64,000 nucleotides of DNA from Palaemon carinicauda (lineage: Eukaryota; Arthropoda; Malacostraca; Decapoda; Palaemonidae). Made by a program: the position numbers and the translations under genes. The stretch spans positions 163,760,709 to 163,824,708 of the forward strand of contig NC_090730.1 of the NCBI RefSeq assembly GCF_036898095.1, given 5' to 3'. Of this stretch, positions 62,110-64,000 are shown piece after piece; position 1 is the stretch's first letter, and each line of letters opens with the position of its first letter. The notes under the pieces are model-generated. The model made no database searches, was not told the origin of the DNA, and was given only the letters and a program-made list of their open reading frames with translations.

Positions 62110-62700
62110 TCTGTTTGTTCCTACACATATACAAACTTTTCATATTTTGAAATAGAGAACGTGTCTTCAGCATAAGTGGAACTACCGTGGAATTCCTTTA
62201 CGAGGTAAATAACGACGGGGCCCCTCCACCTGTTGGGAGCATGTCTCTTTTAGTCTTCAGCCATAACGAGTATTGACATACACCAATGTCCCTGTATACG
62301 AAGATTTTATGAATGAGTATTCAAAGATACGAATACCGTGTAAAGTAATTTTGTCCCATGCCTCGATTTGCACACCAAAAGTTCTAAGTTACGAATATCT
62401 TGATCGATAATTTGTAACTAGAAGTATTATTAATTTTAGAATTATTATTGTATACGCATCGGAACAAATGACAAATTTTAGAAGTAATTTGTATTTTTCC
62501 TAGCTATATAAACTTCAACAACCCCTCTCAGTCTTAAGGCAAGGGTCATAAGTGATTTGTTACCGACATGGTTAACTCTCACCACCTATCATTAACTACA
62601 GCGTTGATGAATTCAGCAGCTGTTCTAGCTCTGCTAAAGACATCTCCTATTTTAAAGGACTTCGGTTTGTATATCTAGGAAAAATATTTATTAATTTTGA
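62110..62700 (+). mobile_element. DIRS terminal-repeat relic
   Basis: 'ctgtttgttcctacacatat' near 62110 resembles a left DIRS end. 'cggaacaaatgacaaatttt' with 'aatttgtatttttcctagc' at 62460-62505 is an ICR or inverted end like that of A and E. 'gtttgtatatctaggaaaaa' near 62665 resembles a right end. No coding sequence lies between, so an internally deleted or non-autonomous derivative is likely. Confidence 0.5.
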
Positions 62701-63439
62701 AATTTATTATATATCTAGTCCTTGAATTTTTAATCAAATATCATTTTGTCATGCTATCATTATTCCTATTTCATCAATATTTTCTTTTTCTCATGTGCAT
62801 TTAGTCAAAGTAAATTTTAATTGTATCTATTATTATTATTCATGAACTTTTCACATAAGCTTTATCCTTTACAGGGTTAGATGTAAAAAGGCTTTGTTTC
62901 CCCCTTTCTATCCTGTACCCCTTTTGCCTGAACTGTCCGGTTTAGGTCTTCACATGTCTCCTTCTAATTTCCTATTTGTGTCATGATTTTTAGACCAACT
63001 GTTCATCATCCTCTCTCATCACGTTTCCAAACCATCTCTGTCTCTAAGATCAGTACTTCAGTCCCCTACCTCTCTTGCATTTATGTTATAATCTTTTCAC
63101 TGTATACGTGCCGTGAATCTTGGCATTCTACTCTCATTCAATTTTAGGGTATCCATTATCTTTTTTATACCCACATTTCTGCTTTACATAATAGCAGCGG
63201 TCATATATACTAATCTTAAGTCTTTTCTCCTCTAGCTAATGTGACATTACTATGTACCAGTTGTCAACTCTGTTGATCTCTCTTCTATAGCTACTCTTCT
63301 TACTTCCTTCTCAACTCCTGCATCTCAGTTCATTGCAATCCTGAGGTGAGTAATGCTCTCCTTCCAAGGTGTGCTTATCTACCACAACAGGGTTCTCAAC
63401 TTCCCTCTCCTTCCCTTTTGCTCTTGTTTTACTTTCGAG
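62701..63439. other. MMS22L intron 10, middle part; no feature recognised
   Basis: A C/T-rich stretch (62880-63400) may be an old LINE on the minus strand, but no motif was recognised. Confidence 0.4.
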
Positions 63440-63796
63440 ACCTGTCCAATGAATTCATAATCCCTGATCTAAATATTGATTTCTGACACTGTTGTTCAGT
63501 TAGCTATTTGTGCTTGCTATATAAAATGTTTATTTCATAATTCTGATTATCTTTCCATTCCTATCTTTGTAGACTATACCATCCACCACTTACTACTAAG
63601 TATTCATTTGATTCTAATAATTTTGCGTTTTCCTTCACAAAGGCTCAATAAAACACAGAATTCTATAATTTTTATTTTTATTACCAAATTGTGGGATGAT
63701 CTTCCCAATCAAATAGTTGAATTTGGGAAACTTCAGAAGCTCAATCTTTGTCCAAATGCTTTATTGTTTAGCCTACCAAGCACACAGAACTACTGA
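63440..63796 (+). mobile_element. LINE polymerase C-terminal fragment
   Basis: Encodes CLFHNSDYLS, then FIFITKLWDDLPNQIVEFGKL, matching LYMLHKIFHNSDHLL and TRLWNDFPNHAVESVEL in the LINE at 28652-29245. Diverged and broken by stops. Confidence 0.55.
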
Positions 63797-63864
63797 TTTA
63801 GGTAAATAGGTGAAATACAATAACTTGAAATTATTACATGTTCGTTGTATGTGCAGTGGGATCC

Positions 63865-63865
<1 letters not shown>

Positions 63866-63902
<37 letters not shown>

Positions 63903-64000
63903 TTGCTAAGCTACAACCCTAGTTGGAAAAGCAGGATGCTATAAGCCCAGTGGCTCCAACAGGGAAAATAAATTAGCTCAGTGAGGAAAGGAAAAAAGGA
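63866..64000 (-). mobile_element. LINE 3' tail, (AAT)n type, minus strand, cut by window edge
   Basis: (TTA)n at about 63868-63900, then 'cttgctaagctacaacccta', 'gttggaaaagcaggatgcta' and 'ggctccaacagggaaaa'. The cleanest copy of the shared tail in this window. Confidence 0.7.

Overview
This is a window of animal nuclear DNA, most likely from a decapod crustacean. The species call is inference. It rests on the gene structure (short exons, introns up to 20 kb), many di- and trinucleotide repeats, abundant DIRS-type tyrosine-recombinase retrotransposons, and a LINE 3' tail ending in (AAT)n that recurs throughout. No prokaryotic operon, rRNA or tRNA gene was recognised.

One host gene was found. 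Ten plus-strand exons between 11082 and 61926 encode the N-terminal half (about 660 residues) of an MMS22L-like protein, the replication-fork repair partner of TONSL. Every junction has AG/GT borders and the phases agree across all nine introns. The rest of the gene lies beyond the right edge.

Most of the remaining sequence is mobile DNA inside the introns. Five structurally complete DIRS-like elements are present, all in the same orientation as the host gene: A (11282-19326) and B (19392-27400) in intron 1, C (34612-40413) in intron 3, and D (43254-50985) and E (51170-57643) in intron 6. Each has inverted terminal repeats, an internal complementary region (ICR) that joins the complements of both outer ends, a gag-like frame, a reverse transcriptase/RNase H/methyltransferase-like (RT-RH-MT) frame, and a tyrosine recombinase (YR) frame with the R...HxxR...Y residues. 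A and D are close relatives, B is a sister type, and C and E are separate families. C is the least damaged. Older DIRS relics lie at about 31600-33010, 60100-61010 and 62110-62700.

Upstream of the gene (1-11081) is repeat territory: LINE 3' fragments, a tandem non-autonomous LTR element with four LTRs and three identical-type internal regions flanked by a CCAT duplication (1919-5113), a roughly 180-bp tandem array (8090-8815) and an inverted-repeat element (9425-9696). Smaller transposons include two related TA-flanked MITEs (one inside the recombinase of DIRS-A), a palindromic TA-flanked MITE inside a LINE, and a TTAA-flanked piggyBac-like MITE. I saw no clearly new molecular system. The most notable points are the tandem LTR array, the conserved double-frame architecture of the DIRS elements, a shared cysteine motif at the gag N-terminus, and sense-only DIRS loading of one DNA-repair gene.
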